Of a DNA stretch of 64,000 nucleotides, positions 1 to 9,206 are shown piece by piece; positions within the stretch are counted from its first letter, which is position 1, and every line of letters begins with the position of its first letter. The notes under the pieces are model-generated. The model did not search any database, had not been told where the DNA came from, and worked only from the letters and a program-made list of their open reading frames with translations. This DNA comes from Mesorhizobium sp. WSM3862 (GTDB taxonomy: Bacteria; Pseudomonadota; Alphaproteobacteria; Rhizobiales; Rhizobiaceae): the NCBI RefSeq assembly GCF_002294985.1, contig NZ_NSGE01000001.1, forward strand, positions 558,001 to 622,000, in the 5' to 3' direction. The position numbers and the translations under genes are program-made.

Positions 1-739
1 GATCGCGCTTCTCGGCTTCCTCCAGCAGCATCTGGTATGCCTCGAGCTGGGCCTGGTCGGCAAAGGCGGTACCGTAGATGCGCGTCAGCATCGGGTTGTT
101 GGAATCGCCGCGCCAATAGGCGCCCGCCACCTTCATCAGCTTGAAGGCATTGCCGATCTGCCCGGTCGAAGCCATGTGCGGACCGCGGCAGAGGTCGAAC
201 CAGTCGCCCTGCGCGTAGATCTTGATATCCTGATCCTCGGGGATAGCGTCGATCAGCTCGACCTTGTAGCGCTCGCCCTTGTCGGCGAAGACCTTCTTCG
301 CCTTCTCGCGCGACCACACTTCCTTGGTGAACGGCCTGTTGCGGGCGATGATCTCGCGCATCTTCTTCTCGATCACCGGGAAATCGTCCGGGGTGAACGG
401 CTCGTTGCGCGCGAAGTCGTAATAGAACCCGTTCTCGATCACTGGCCCGATGGTCACCTGCGTTCCCGGCCAAAGTTCCTGCACGGCCTCGGCCAGCACG
501 TGCGCCGCGTCGTGGCGGATGAGTTCCAGCGCGCGCGGATCCTCGCGGGTGATGATCTCGACCTTGCCGGACCTGCCGAGCGGATCGGAAAGATCGCGGA
601 CGGTGCCGTCGAGGCTATAGGCAACAGCCTTTTTCGCCAGCGATTTGGAGATCGATTCGGCAAGGGCGGCGCCGGTCACGGCCGCGTCGTACTCGCGGAC
701 GGAACCATCGGGAAATGTCAGGGACACGGAATTCAGCAT
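1..739 (-). CDS. thrS: Threonyl-tRNA synthetase, N-terminal part (cut by window edge)
   Basis: Charges tRNA-Thr with threonine in the cytoplasm. About 246 N-terminal residues are present; the catalytic core and anticodon-binding domain lie outside the window. The start ATG at 739 opens a TGS domain (about residues 1-65). The editing domain follows, with its HxxxH (HDAAH, 76-80) and the later CxxxH (CRGPH), the hydrolytic site that clears Ser-tRNA-Thr. The gene lies downstream of a small secreted protein, yidD and an IscU-like gene on the same strand, with a 190-base gap before it. I see no T-box leader in that gap. Confidence 0.95.
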   Translation of the reverse strand, partial: MLNSVSLTFPDGSVREYDAAVTGAALAESISKSLAKKAVAYSLDGTVRDLSDPLGRSGKVEIITREDPRALELIRHDAAHVLAEAVQELWPGTQVTIGPVIENGFYYDFARNEPFTPDDFPVIEKKMREIIARNRPFTKEVWSREKAKKVFADKGERYKVELIDAIPEDQDIKIYAQGDWFDLCRGPHMASTGQIGNAFKLMKVAGAYWRGDSNNPMLTRIYGTAFADQAQLEAYQMLLEEAEKRD

Positions 740-929
740 CAGAGTTGTCCTATCCAGTCCCGCAAACGAGCGCGGGTGGTGAATGCATGTCGCAGGAAGT
801 GTGCTGGAGCATGCAGGGTTGGCCGGAGGCGCCAATCACTTGGACGCTGGCGGGCGGCAGTCTTTTATGAGGAGTTTCCGCCGCCGTAAAGCCGCAAGCC
901 GTTCTATTTGATGAGCCCGGGAAGATCGT

Positions 930-1160
930 TCAGGAAGCCGCCCGCGTCGCGAGCCCCTTCGGCAAGATCGAAGCCGGGCTGACGCGCTGGTCGCAGACGC
1001 CATCCTGGCAAAGCGTCGAGCCGCTCGCCGAGTCCTCGATCAAAGTGCAGTGGATGTCTTTGAGCGGCGCCGATTGCGCCCGCATCGGCAGGCCGAGCAT
1101 CCAGGCCAGCAGGAACAGAATGATGGCAATGAAGAACGGATAGCGGTCCATCTGGCGCAT
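930..1160 (-). CDS. Small secreted hypothetical protein
   Basis: A 76-residue protein of unknown function. A hydrophobic segment at about residues 8-22 ends near a plausible signal-peptidase site (AQSA), leaving a mature chain of about 45 residues with two cysteines (HCTL and TLCQDGVC regions). A GGAG motif 9 bases before the ATG supports the start; a second Met four codons in is also possible. It lies between yidD and thrS on the same strand. No family recognised. Confidence 0.6.
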   Translation of the reverse strand: MRQMDRYPFFIAIILFLLAWMLGLPMRAQSAPLKDIHCTLIEDSASGSTLCQDGVCDQRVSPASILPKGLATRAAS

Positions 1161-1302
1161 CGAAGCTCACTCCGGAAAAGGGATTACGCGGAGCGGCTTA
1201 GCGAGGCGTCTTGTCTCGATTTTGTCTCAAATTGGCAGTGTTTGTGCAGGCTGACGTTAACCCTACCGAATCGTAAACACGGGCTGCGAAACGCAGCCGC
1301 AG

Positions 1303-1683
1303 TCAGCCATCTGCGTCATCGCGCTTCCTGCCGATTTGCCAATAGCGCCACGGCATGAACCAGACGTAGCGCGGCGCAAGCGTCTCCGGCACGCGGTCGA
1401 TGCCATGCGTCCCGAACGGCCCGCAACGCGAGACCCGGAACAGCGCCAGCCAGCCCCCGGTCCACAATCCATGGCGGGCGATTGCCTCATGCGCGTATTC
1501 GGAACAGGTCGGCAGATGCCGGCAGCTATTGCCGACGAAGCCGGAAAGCGTCAACTGGTAGAGGCGCACGAGCGACGTGCCGAGGACGCGGCCCGGCGTC
1601 TTGCGCCAGGGTCCCTGCCAGTTTCGCCCATGCCGGACCGGCCGGACACCATGGATATGTCCTGAATGGTCTCCCATCCGCAC
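1303..1683 (-). CDS. yidD: YidD membrane protein insertion efficiency factor
   Basis: YidD proteins are small, basic, membrane-associated proteins that help YidC-dependent insertion of inner-membrane proteins. The family signature is clear: LVRLYQLTLSGF, then NSCRHLPTCSEYA with its conserved cysteines, RHG, and RCGPFGTHGIDRVPE. At 126 residues it is slightly longer than the usual 70-110 because of a basic His-rich N-terminus. In many bacteria yidD lies between rnpA and yidC; here it lies in the iscU-like/thrS group, as in other rhizobia. Start chosen as the longest in-frame ATG; a shorter start is possible. Confidence 0.93.
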   Translation of the reverse strand: MRMGDHSGHIHGVRPVRHGRNWQGPWRKTPGRVLGTSLVRLYQLTLSGFVGNSCRHLPTCSEYAHEAIARHGLWTGGWLALFRVSRCGPFGTHGIDRVPETLAPRYVWFMPWRYWQIGRKRDDADG

Positions 1684-1857
1684 TTCTCCGCAGCCAGCTT
1701 CCTTGTGCGTTAGATGTGGGCTTCGAGCCGGGAACGCAACGACCTTTTATCGGTCATCGCCGGGAAGGCCGGACGGGACGCCGGTCGGTCCACTCGACAT
1801 GGCGCCGGGATACCAAGCGAGTTCGCCATAACAGGCAAGCAGCCCAGGAGATCGCCC

Positions 1858-2304
1858 TCAAGCAGCCTGGCCGGCGCGCTTCTTCTCGATCTGGCCGATC
1901 GCGTCGACCACCGCGTCGAAGGTCAGCATGGTCGAGGCGTGACGTGCCTTGTAGTCGCGCACCGGCTCCAGATATTTCAGATCGGCGAACCGGCCCTCCG
2001 GCGGCGCGCCGTTTTCCTTGAGCATCTTCAGCATGGTCTCGCGCACCGCGCGCAGCTCACCGGCGTTCGCGCCAATGACATGCCGGGCCATAATCGAGGA
2101 GGATGCCTGACCAAGCGCGCAGGCCTTCACGTCATGAGCGAAATCGGTCACCACGTCGCCATCCATTTTGAGGTCGACGGTGACGGTCGAGCCGCACAGT
2201 TTGGAGTGCGCTCTGGCGGTCGCATCGGGGTGGTCGAGTCGGCCGATCTTGGCGATGTTTCCGGCGAAGCTCAGGATTTTCGCATTGTAGATGTCGTCGA
2301 TCAT
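1858..2304 (-). CDS. IscU/NifU-like iron-sulfur cluster scaffold protein
   Basis: A 148-residue protein of the U-type Fe-S scaffold fold. The start at 2304 (MIDDIYNAKIL) matches the family; the open frame extends upstream but that part does not look like IscU. Two of the three expected ligand cysteines are visible (KLCGS and VKACALGQASSS). The third position, usually Cys in IscU, falls in ARHASTMLTF and is Ser/Thr here. The gene is divergent from folE. Fe-S scaffolding is inferred from the fold; the missing third Cys means the role could be altered or use another ligand. Confidence 0.8.
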   Translation of the reverse strand: MIDDIYNAKILSFAGNIAKIGRLDHPDATARAHSKLCGSTVTVDLKMDGDVVTDFAHDVKACALGQASSSIMARHVIGANAGELRAVRETMLKMLKENGAPPEGRFADLKYLEPVRDYKARHASTMLTFDAVVDAIGQIEKKRAGQAA

Positions 2305-2540
2305 TTTTTTCCAATCCGTCGCCGCCAAGCGAACAGGCTTTGCCGCTGTTGCGTCTTCCTTTCGCTGTGCACGACCATATATAATGATGGCAGCCGGGCA
2401 TCGACAAGGCAAACTCAAACCATTGTCATTGCTCATCTGTTCACGCCGCTTACGGGCTGGAAACCGGGCGAGTTTCACCCGAAAGGTCGTGGTCCGTTCA
2501 ACTCGTCCCACCTCTGAGTGGGACTACGGGAGACGCCTTT

Positions 2541-3167
2541 ATGGATGCCGTCATCAAGAAACTCATGCCCCCTTCCTCCTATATGGAGAAGCCTGTCACC
2601 GATCGCCCAAGCGAGGCCGAGGTCCAGGCCGCCGTGCGCACGCTTTTGCGCTGGACCGGCGACAACCCTGATCGCGAGGGCCTTGTCGACACGCCGAAGC
2701 GCGTCACCAAGGCTTTTCGCGAGATGTTCAACGGCTATGACATGTGCCCGGCCGAGGAGCTTGGCCGCACTTTCGAGGAAGTGGCCGGCTATGACGATCT
2801 CGTCATCGTCAGGGACATCAAGTTCCACTCCCATTGCGAGCACCACATGGTGCCGATCATCGGCAAGGCGCATGTCGGCTACCTGCCGGACGGCAAGGTC
2901 GTGGGTCTGTCCAAGATCGCGCGCGTCGTCGACATCTTCGCCCATCGCCTGCAGACGCAGGAAGCGATGACGGCGCAGATCGCAGGCGTCATCCAGGACG
3001 TGCTCAACCCGCGCGGCGTCGCCGTCATGATCGAGGCCGAGCATATGTGCATGGCCATGCGCGGCATCCGCAAGCAGGACTCGACCACGCTCACCTCTAC
3101 CTTCACCGGCGTCTTCAAGGACACGCCCGAGGAACAGGTGCGCTTCGTCACCATGGTGCGTGCCTGA
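2541..3167 (+). CDS. folE: GTP cyclohydrolase I
   Basis: Converts GTP to 7,8-dihydroneopterin triphosphate, the first step of folate and pterin synthesis. The 208 residues are a full-length type I enzyme. The zinc site is visible: Cys99 and His102 in the SHCEHH motif, and Cys170 in [11 protein letters not shown]. The GLSKIARVV and STFTGVF signatures are present. It is divergent from the IscU-like gene and is followed 93 bases later by hisI. Confidence 0.97.
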   Translation: MDAVIKKLMPPSSYMEKPVTDRPSEAEVQAAVRTLLRWTGDNPDREGLVDTPKRVTKAFREMFNGYDMCPAEELGRTFEEVAGYDDLVIVRDIKFHSHCEHHMVPIIGKAHVGYLPDGKVVGLSKIARVVDIFAHRLQTQEAMTAQIAGVIQDVLNPRGVAVMIEAEHMCMAMRGIRKQDSTTLTSTFTGVFKDTPEEQVRFVTMVRA

Positions 3168-3190
3168 TCGCCGGCTGCTGCCGGCCTTCA

Positions 3191-3240
3191 GACCATGGTC
3201 CCGAAAAGCGGGACCCGGTTTTCGGATAAGATCATGGTCC
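3191..3240. repeat. Palindromic intergenic repeat (rhizobial type)
   Basis: The 50-base element has complementary ends (gaccatg / catggtc) and internal arms around gaaaagcgggac and cggttttcgg. The core is shared with the repeat at 53488-53540. It sits between folE and hisI, so it may form a hairpin in their shared transcript. Confidence 0.65.
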
Positions 3241-3260
3241 AACAAAAAGACGAACCGGCA

Positions 3261-3719
3261 ATGTCGGCACTGCAATTTCCCAAAGCCCCGGCAGACAAGA
3301 AGGCGCTGGAGGAAGGCACCGTCCTTTCTCCGCGCTTCGATGCTGCCGGCCTCGTGACCGTCGTCGTCACCGACGCCGGCGACGGCATGCTTTTGATGGT
3401 CGCGCATATGAATGCCGAGGCGCTGGCGCTGACGCTCGAAACCGGCATCGCCCACTACTGGTCGCGTTCCCGCAACGCGCTGTGGAAAAAGGGCGAGACG
3501 TCGGGCAACGTCCAGCGCGTCGTCGAGATGCGCACGGATTGTGACCAGGACGCGATTTGGTTGAGCGTCAAAGTATTGGGCCAGGACGCAACTTGTCACA
3601 CCGGTAGGCGTTCCTGCTTTTATCGGACGGTGGGGCTCAGCGACGGCAAGGCGGTGCTTGCCGACGATGGCAGCAAGCCGCTGTTCGATGCGCAAGAAAC
3701 GTATCGGAAGCCGGTGTGA
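3261..3719 (+). CDS. hisI: Phosphoribosyl-AMP cyclohydrolase
   Basis: Opens the adenine ring of phosphoribosyl-AMP, the third step of histidine synthesis. Starting at 3261 (MSALQF), the 152-residue product is a stand-alone HisI without the HisE pyrophosphohydrolase domain. Motifs: [25 protein letters not shown], the metal-binding DCDQDAIW and the Cys of [13 protein letters not shown]. The open frame continues upstream through the palindromic repeat at 3191-3240, so an earlier start is unlikely. Confidence 0.95.
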   Translation: MSALQFPKAPADKKALEEGTVLSPRFDAAGLVTVVVTDAGDGMLLMVAHMNAEALALTLETGIAHYWSRSRNALWKKGETSGNVQRVVEMRTDCDQDAIWLSVKVLGQDATCHTGRRSCFYRTVGLSDGKAVLADDGSKPLFDAQETYRKPV

Positions 3720-3800
3720 ACCATTCGATATTCACAAACCACTCATATTCACTATTCTCAAACATCCTTGTGATAGAAGGGACACGGGACAAGGGAGATC

Positions 3801-4775
3801 ATGATGCTCGAATGGGCGTCATTGCGCAGCAGACCTGACGTTCAGGAGGCCAACGGCCTTGCATCGTCCGGCGGCGTGCTCGATCCGAAATCGGCGAAGA
3901 AGATGGGCATCTCGCTGGCGCTCGGCGGCGGCTGTGCGCGTGGCTGGGCCCATATCGGCGTGCTGCGCGCGCTGGACGAAGCCGGCATCGAAGTTTCGAT
4001 GATCGCAGGCACGTCGATCGGCGCGCTGGTCGGCGGCTGCTATCTTGCCGGCAAATTGGACGAACTGGAAGAGTTCGCCAGAAGCCTGACCAAGCGGCGC
4101 CTCTTCGGACTGCTCGATCTCAATCTGCGCGGCAGCGGCCTGTTCGGCGGCATGAAGCTCGATGCGCGGCTGCGCGAACATGTCGACGGTATCCGTTTTG
4201 AGGAACTGTCGAAGCCCTTCGTCGCCGTCGCTTCCGAAATCCGCACCGGCCACGAAATCTGGCTGTCGAAAGGTTCGCTCATCACCGCCATGCGCGCGTC
4301 CTACGCGTTGCCCGGCGTCTTCGAGCCCGTGAACTGCAACGGGCGCGTGCTGGTCGACGGCGCGCTGGTCAATCCGGTGCCGGTCTCGGTCTGCCGTGCT
4401 TACGAGCAGCCGCTGGTCGTTGCCGTCAACCTCCACTACGATCTGTTCGGGCGTGCCGCGGTGATCAAGCACAGCGCGGGCGAACTCGTCATCGAGAACG
4501 ACGCGCCGCGTCCCGGTCAGGTCAATCCCCAGCACCCGCCGCACCAGACCCGCCTCGGCATCACAGGCGTCATGGTCGAGGCCTTCAACATCATCCAGGA
4601 CCGGATCTCGCGCGCCAGGCTCGCCGGCGATCCGCCCGACATGTCGCTGCAGCCGAAGCTCAGCCATATCGGACTGACCGAGTTCCACCGCGCCGACGAG
4701 GCGATCCGCATCGGCTATCAGGCGACCATGTCCCAGATCAGCGAATTGCGGCGGCTGCAGACGGTGCTCGCCTGA
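3801..4775 (+). CDS. Patatin-like phospholipase
   Basis: A 324-residue predicted serine lipase/phospholipase of the RssA/YchK type. The oxyanion-hole motif GGGCARG is at 42-48, the nucleophile motif GTSIG at 70-74 (Ser72), and the catalytic Asp lies in VLVDGALVNP, giving a complete Ser-Asp dyad. GGGAGA just before ATGATG supports the start at 3801 or 3804. No signal peptide is seen, so it is probably cytoplasmic or peripheral to the inner membrane. Convergent with recJ (13-base gap). Substrate unknown. Confidence 0.92.
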   Translation: MMLEWASLRSRPDVQEANGLASSGGVLDPKSAKKMGISLALGGGCARGWAHIGVLRALDEAGIEVSMIAGTSIGALVGGCYLAGKLDELEEFARSLTKRRLFGLLDLNLRGSGLFGGMKLDARLREHVDGIRFEELSKPFVAVASEIRTGHEIWLSKGSLITAMRASYALPGVFEPVNCNGRVLVDGALVNPVPVSVCRAYEQPLVVAVNLHYDLFGRAAVIKHSAGELVIENDAPRPGQVNPQHPPHQTRLGITGVMVEAFNIIQDRISRARLAGDPPDMSLQPKLSHIGLTEFHRADEAIRIGYQATMSQISELRRLQTVLA

Positions 4776-4788
4776 TCCGAAGCGTCAG

Positions 4789-6591
4789 TCAAGCAATCGC
4801 GGCATCTGTGATGCGGAATTGCACTGAGCGGTTGCCGTTCCAGTAATTGCCCGACAGCGAACCGGCTATATGCACGGTCTTGCCCCTGTTCTTGAACAGG
4901 AATTCGCCAAGCGCGGTGTCGACGGCGCGGAACGCGATCGCCTGGAGGCTGCCGCCGCTTTGCGACTGCAGGTCGGCCCGGATGTGGTTGGTGCCGATCG
5001 GCCGCGCATCGATGAGTCTGTGCCGCGGCAGCACGAACACCGGCGCGATGTGTCCGGCGCCGAACGGGCCGGCTTTCTCCAACGCGTCGAGAAGAGCCAG
5101 CGTCGCGCCCTCGGCGGCTAAGGCGCCGTCGATCGCCAGGCTCTCCTCGCTCTGCAGCCGGAACACATCCGCCGCCGCGCGCTCCTCGAAGAAAGCCCGA
5201 AGCGCGCCCAGCTTGGCACGTTCGACGGTGATGCCTGCCGCCATGCGGTGGCCGCCGCCCTTGGCGATCAGCCCGGCCTGCGCCGCCTCGCGCACCAGCC
5301 GGCCGAGATCGAAACCGGAGACCGAGCGCCCCGAGCCGGTGCCGATCCCATTGGAATTGAAGGCGATTGCGAAAGCGGGACGGCGCGCATGGTCCTTGAG
5401 CCGCGAGGCCAGCAGCCCGACGATGCCGGGATGCCAGCTGTTGCTTGCGGTCACGACGATGCCAGGGCCGGTGCCGCCGGCAAGCTCCGCATCGGCCTCG
5501 GCGCGCGCCTGCGCCAGCATCTCCAGTTCCATCTGCTGCCGTTCCTGGTTCAGCCGATCGAGCGTCTCGGCAATGCTTGCGGCTTCAACGGGATCCTCGG
5601 TGGCAAGCAGCCTGCTGCCGAGCGCGGCATCGCCGATGCGCCCGCCGGCATTGATGCGCGGCCCGATCAGATAGGCAAGATGGAAGGTGTTGATCGGCTC
5701 GCCGATGCGCGAGACCCGCGCAAGAGCCGCCAGCCCCTCATTCTTCTGCTGGCGCGCCACCTGCAGCCCCTTGACTACGAAAGCGCGGTTGACGCCGGTG
5801 AGCGGCACCACGTCGCAAACGGTCGCCAGCGCGGCGAGGTCGAGCAGCGAAAGCAGATCGACCGGCGCGACGTTTGGCAAGCGTTCGCGAAGCACCTTCG
5901 CCGTCTGCACCAGGCACAGGAAGACCACACCGGCGGCGCAGAGATGCCCCTGCCCCGAAAGGTCGTCCTCCCGGTTCGGATTGACCACCGCATCCGCCGC
6001 CGGCAGCGGTCCGCCGACTTGGTGATGGTCGAGCACCACGACATCGGCGCCGGCATCTTTCGCCGCCTCGATCGACACGGCGCTGTTGGTGCCGCAGTCG
6101 ACGGTGACGATCAGCTTCGCGCCGCGCGAGATCAGCTCGCACATAGCTTCCGGATTCGGGCCGTAGCCTTCGAAGATGCGGTCGGGGATATAGATCTCGG
6201 ACGGCACCGAAAAATGCGCCAGAAAGCGCTTCAGCAGCGCCGACGACGCAGCGCCGTCGACATCGTAGTCGCCGAAGATCGCCACCTTCTCGCCGGCCAC
6301 GACCGCATCCGCGATGCGCGCCGCCGCCTTCTCCATATCGGTCAGCGAGGCCGGGTTCGGCAAAAGCTCGCGAATGGTCGGATCGAGGAAGCGCTCGGTC
6401 TGCTCGACCGTCACGCCGCGCCCAGCCAGCACCCTTGCGACGATGTCCGGCACGCCATGACCCTGCGCGATGGCCAAAGCGGCCATGTCCTGCCGCTCGG
6501 TCAGCCGGTGCTCCCAGGAAACACCGGTCGCCGACTGCCTGACATCGAGGAAGAAGCGTCTCTCGCCCATCATGAGACGCGCCGTCTGCAC
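4789..6591 (-). CDS. recJ: Single-stranded-DNA exonuclease RecJ
   Basis: 5'-3' ssDNA exonuclease of recombination and mismatch repair. The 600-residue protein has the DHH phosphoesterase motifs IFGDYDVDGAASSALL, VDCGTNS and VVLDHHQVGG, then DHHA1 (GGGHRMAAGIT) and the C-terminal OB-like part. I kept a GTG start at 6591 because AAGGA lies 5 bases before it; an ATG eight codons in (6570) is the alternative. It is last in the minus-strand run alaC-like, hom, glpX, recJ. Confidence 0.96.
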   Translation of the reverse strand: MQTARLMMGERRFFLDVRQSATGVSWEHRLTERQDMAALAIAQGHGVPDIVARVLAGRGVTVEQTERFLDPTIRELLPNPASLTDMEKAAARIADAVVAGEKVAIFGDYDVDGAASSALLKRFLAHFSVPSEIYIPDRIFEGYGPNPEAMCELISRGAKLIVTVDCGTNSAVSIEAAKDAGADVVVLDHHQVGGPLPAADAVVNPNREDDLSGQGHLCAAGVVFLCLVQTAKVLRERLPNVAPVDLLSLLDLAALATVCDVVPLTGVNRAFVVKGLQVARQQKNEGLAALARVSRIGEPINTFHLAYLIGPRINAGGRIGDAALGSRLLATEDPVEAASIAETLDRLNQERQQMELEMLAQARAEADAELAGGTGPGIVVTASNSWHPGIVGLLASRLKDHARRPAFAIAFNSNGIGTGSGRSVSGFDLGRLVREAAQAGLIAKGGGHRMAAGITVERAKLGALRAFFEERAAADVFRLQSEESLAIDGALAAEGATLALLDALEKAGPFGAGHIAPVFVLPRHRLIDARPIGTNHIRADLQSQSGGSLQAIAFRAVDTALGEFLFKNRGKTVHIAGSLSGNYWNGNRSVQFRITDAAIA

Positions 6592-6713
6592 ACCATCCTT
6601 CGGCAGATATCAAGATGCGACAGCCCTAGCAATTCCGGGAAAGCGAACCACCCCGGAAAACTGTGGAAGGGCGCTCCGACCGTAATTGCGCGAAAGTGTC
6701 TACAAGGACGAAA

Positions 6714-7697
6714 TCAGAACTTTTCCAGATCCTGGTGACGCGCCTTGATCTCGCGCACTGTGCGCGAGGACGAGCGCAGCACGATGGTGTGAGTGGTGAT
6801 GAAGGTGCGCCCGAACTTCACCCCGCCGAGCAGATTGCCGTCGGTGACGCCGGTCGCCGCGAACAGCACGTCGCCGCGCGCCATGTCCTGCGCGCGATAG
6901 ACCCGCTTCGGATCCGAAATGCCCATCTTTTCGGCCCGTGCAATCTTCTCCGGCGTGTCGAGGATCAGCCGGCCCTGCATCTGTCCGCCCGTGCAGCGAA
7001 GCGCCGCCGCGGCCAGCACCCCTTCCGGCGCGCCGCCAGTGCCGAGATAGATGTCGATGCCGGTCTCTTCCGGATCGGTGGTGTGGATGACGCCGGCGAC
7101 GTCGCCGTCGCCGATCAGCCGGATGGCGGCGCCCGTGGCCCGCACCGCGTCGATCAGCTTGGCATGGCGCGGCCGGTCGAGGATGCAGGCGGTGATGTCG
7201 GGCACCGCCACGCCCTTGGCCTTGGCGAGATTGGCGATGTTCTCGGCCGGCGACGCGTCGATGTCGATCAGGCTGTCCGGGTATCCCGGCCCGATGGCGA
7301 TCTTGTCCATGTAGACGTCGGGCGCGAACAGCAGGCTGCCCTTTTCCGCGATGGCGATGACGGCAAGCGCGTTGGGAAGGTTCTTGGCGCAGATCGTCGT
7401 GCCTTCGAGCGGATCGAGCGCGATGTCGACCGCCGGGCCTTTGCCGGTGCCGACCTCTTCGCCGATATAGAGCATCGGCGCCTCGTCGCGCTCGCCCTCG
7501 CCGATGACCACGGTACCCTTGATGGCCAACCGGTTGAGTTCCTGGCGCATCGCATCGACCGCGACCTGGTCGGCGGCCTTCTCATCGCCGCGACCGCGCA
7601 GCCTGGCAGCGGCGACCGCTGCCCTTTCGGTCACACGCACCACTTCCATGGTGAGGATACGATCGAGGCCGGCTACGATGTTTTGGGCCATGTTCAT
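6714..7697 (-). CDS. glpX: Class II fructose-1,6-bisphosphatase
   Basis: Hydrolyses fructose 1,6-bisphosphate in gluconeogenesis. The start at 7697 (MNMAQNIVAGLDRI) is preceded by GAGGA and gives 327 residues, the family length. The GEGERDEAPMLYIGE motif, DPLEGT metal site, GTGGAPEGVLAAAALRC and the KVYRAQDMARGD region (written KRVYRAQD here) are all visible. It lies between hom and recJ on the same strand. Confidence 0.96.
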   Translation of the reverse strand: MNMAQNIVAGLDRILTMEVVRVTERAAVAAARLRGRGDEKAADQVAVDAMRQELNRLAIKGTVVIGEGERDEAPMLYIGEEVGTGKGPAVDIALDPLEGTTICAKNLPNALAVIAIAEKGSLLFAPDVYMDKIAIGPGYPDSLIDIDASPAENIANLAKAKGVAVPDITACILDRPRHAKLIDAVRATGAAIRLIGDGDVAGVIHTTDPEETGIDIYLGTGGAPEGVLAAAALRCTGGQMQGRLILDTPEKIARAEKMGISDPKRVYRAQDMARGDVLFAATGVTDGNLLGGVKFGRTFITTHTIVLRSSSRTVREIKARHQDLEKF

Positions 7698-7845
7698 GGA
7701 TGGGCATTCCTCGTTGAAACTGCGCTTTGCCTCCCGCCAGAAGCGCGCTTCTTCTGGCAAAGCTCCATGACAACGGCAAGACTTGCCATGTCAATTTTTG
7801 AAATGGCAGCAATATCAATCGATTAAAGGTGAAGTATGACTCGAA

Positions 7846-9159
7846 CTATTCCGCCCGCTCGATACGGATCACCTGCGGCTTGTCGGTGAGATGGCCGTCC
7901 TTGGTGACGCCTTCGACCGCCTTGCGCACGGCCGCTTCCGTTGTCTCGTGGGTGACGAGGATGACCGTCTTTTGCTCTTCGGTTGCCGGCCCGGCGGCCT
8001 GCTGGACGATCGATTCCAGTGAAATATCGTTGTCGGCCATGCGCTTGGCGATCGCCGCGAAGACGCCGATGCGGTCGTGCACGGTGAGCCGGATGAAATA
8101 GCCGCCGGCATGGCTGCGCATCTGCGCTTTCCTGTAGGGCTTCAATTCCTTCGCCGGCCAGCCGAAGACCGGCCCGTGCTGGAAGCCCGGCCGGCTCTTG
8201 GCGATATCGGCAATGTCGCCGACCACCGCCGAGGCGGTGGCATTGCCGCCGGCGCCGGGGCCGGAGAGCAAAAGCTCGCCCAGGATGTCGGTCTCGATCG
8301 CCACGGCATTGGTGACGCCATGCACCTGCGCGATGACCGAGGCCGTCGGCACCATGGTCGGATGCACGCGCTGCTCGATGCCGCTGTCGGTGCGCTGCGC
8401 GACGCCGAGCAGCTTGATGCGATAGCCGAGCTCGGCTGCGGCGCGAATGTCGGCCTGGGTGATGTTGGAGATGCCCTCCATGTAAATGTCGTTGGCGGCG
8501 ATCTTCGTGCCGAACGCAAGGCTGGTCAGGATCGACAGCTTGTGCGCCGTGTCATGGCCTTCGATGTCGAAGGTCGGGTCGGCTTCGGCATAGCCGAGGC
8601 GCTGCGCGTCCTTGAGGCAGGCATCGAAAGAGATGCCTTCGGCCTCCATGCGGGTCAGAATGTAGTTGCAGGTGCCGTTGAGGATGCCGAAGACGCGGGT
8701 GACCTGGTTGCCGGCCATCGCCTCGCGCATCGTCTTGATGACCGGGATGCCGCCGGCCACCGCAGCCTCGTAGTTGAGCAGCACGCCCTTCTTCTCGGCG
8801 ACCTCGGCGAGTTGCACGCCGTGCTTGGCCAACAGCGCCTTGTTGGCCGTCACGACATGGCGGCCGGCCTCGAGCGCCGCCTTGACCGATGCACGCGCTG
8901 GCCCTTCGTCGCCGCCGATCAGCTCGACGAAGACATCAATGTCGGCCTTCTCGGCCATCTTCGCGGCATCGTCGAACCATTTGGTGCCGCCCAGATCGAC
9001 ACCGCGGTCCCGCTTCGGATCGCGCGCCGAAACCGCTGCGACGACAATGTCGCGACCGCATTGGCGGGTGAGCTCGGCGGCCTTGTCGTTGAGCACGCGC
9101 GCCACCGAGGCGCCCACCGTGCCAAGGCCGGCAATTCCAACACGCAACGCTTCAGCCAT
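7846..9159 (-). CDS. hom: Homoserine dehydrogenase
   Basis: Reduces aspartate semialdehyde to homoserine for threonine and methionine synthesis. The 437-residue protein has an N-terminal Rossmann motif (GIAGLGTVGAS), the catalytic region with NGTCNYIL and GYAEADPTFDIEG, and a C-terminal ACT domain (from about residue 350, RLTVHDRIGVFAAIA) that normally mediates threonine feedback. It follows the alaC-like aminotransferase after 47 bases. Confidence 0.97.
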   Translation of the reverse strand: MAEALRVGIAGLGTVGASVARVLNDKAAELTRQCGRDIVVAAVSARDPKRDRGVDLGGTKWFDDAAKMAEKADIDVFVELIGGDEGPARASVKAALEAGRHVVTANKALLAKHGVQLAEVAEKKGVLLNYEAAVAGGIPVIKTMREAMAGNQVTRVFGILNGTCNYILTRMEAEGISFDACLKDAQRLGYAEADPTFDIEGHDTAHKLSILTSLAFGTKIAANDIYMEGISNITQADIRAAAELGYRIKLLGVAQRTDSGIEQRVHPTMVPTASVIAQVHGVTNAVAIETDILGELLLSGPGAGGNATASAVVGDIADIAKSRPGFQHGPVFGWPAKELKPYRKAQMRSHAGGYFIRLTVHDRIGVFAAIAKRMADNDISLESIVQQAAGPATEEQKTVILVTHETTEAAVRKAVEGVTKDGHLTDKPQVIRIERAE

Positions 9160-9206
9160 GTCCGGCGACGCCCCTCAAAGATTGGTCGGTGTGATGTGCG
9201 GTAAAT

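Noticed and set aside
740..929. Leader or T-box in front of thrS.
   Set aside because: No specifier hairpin or antiterminator could be drawn, and T-boxes are not expected in alphaproteobacteria.
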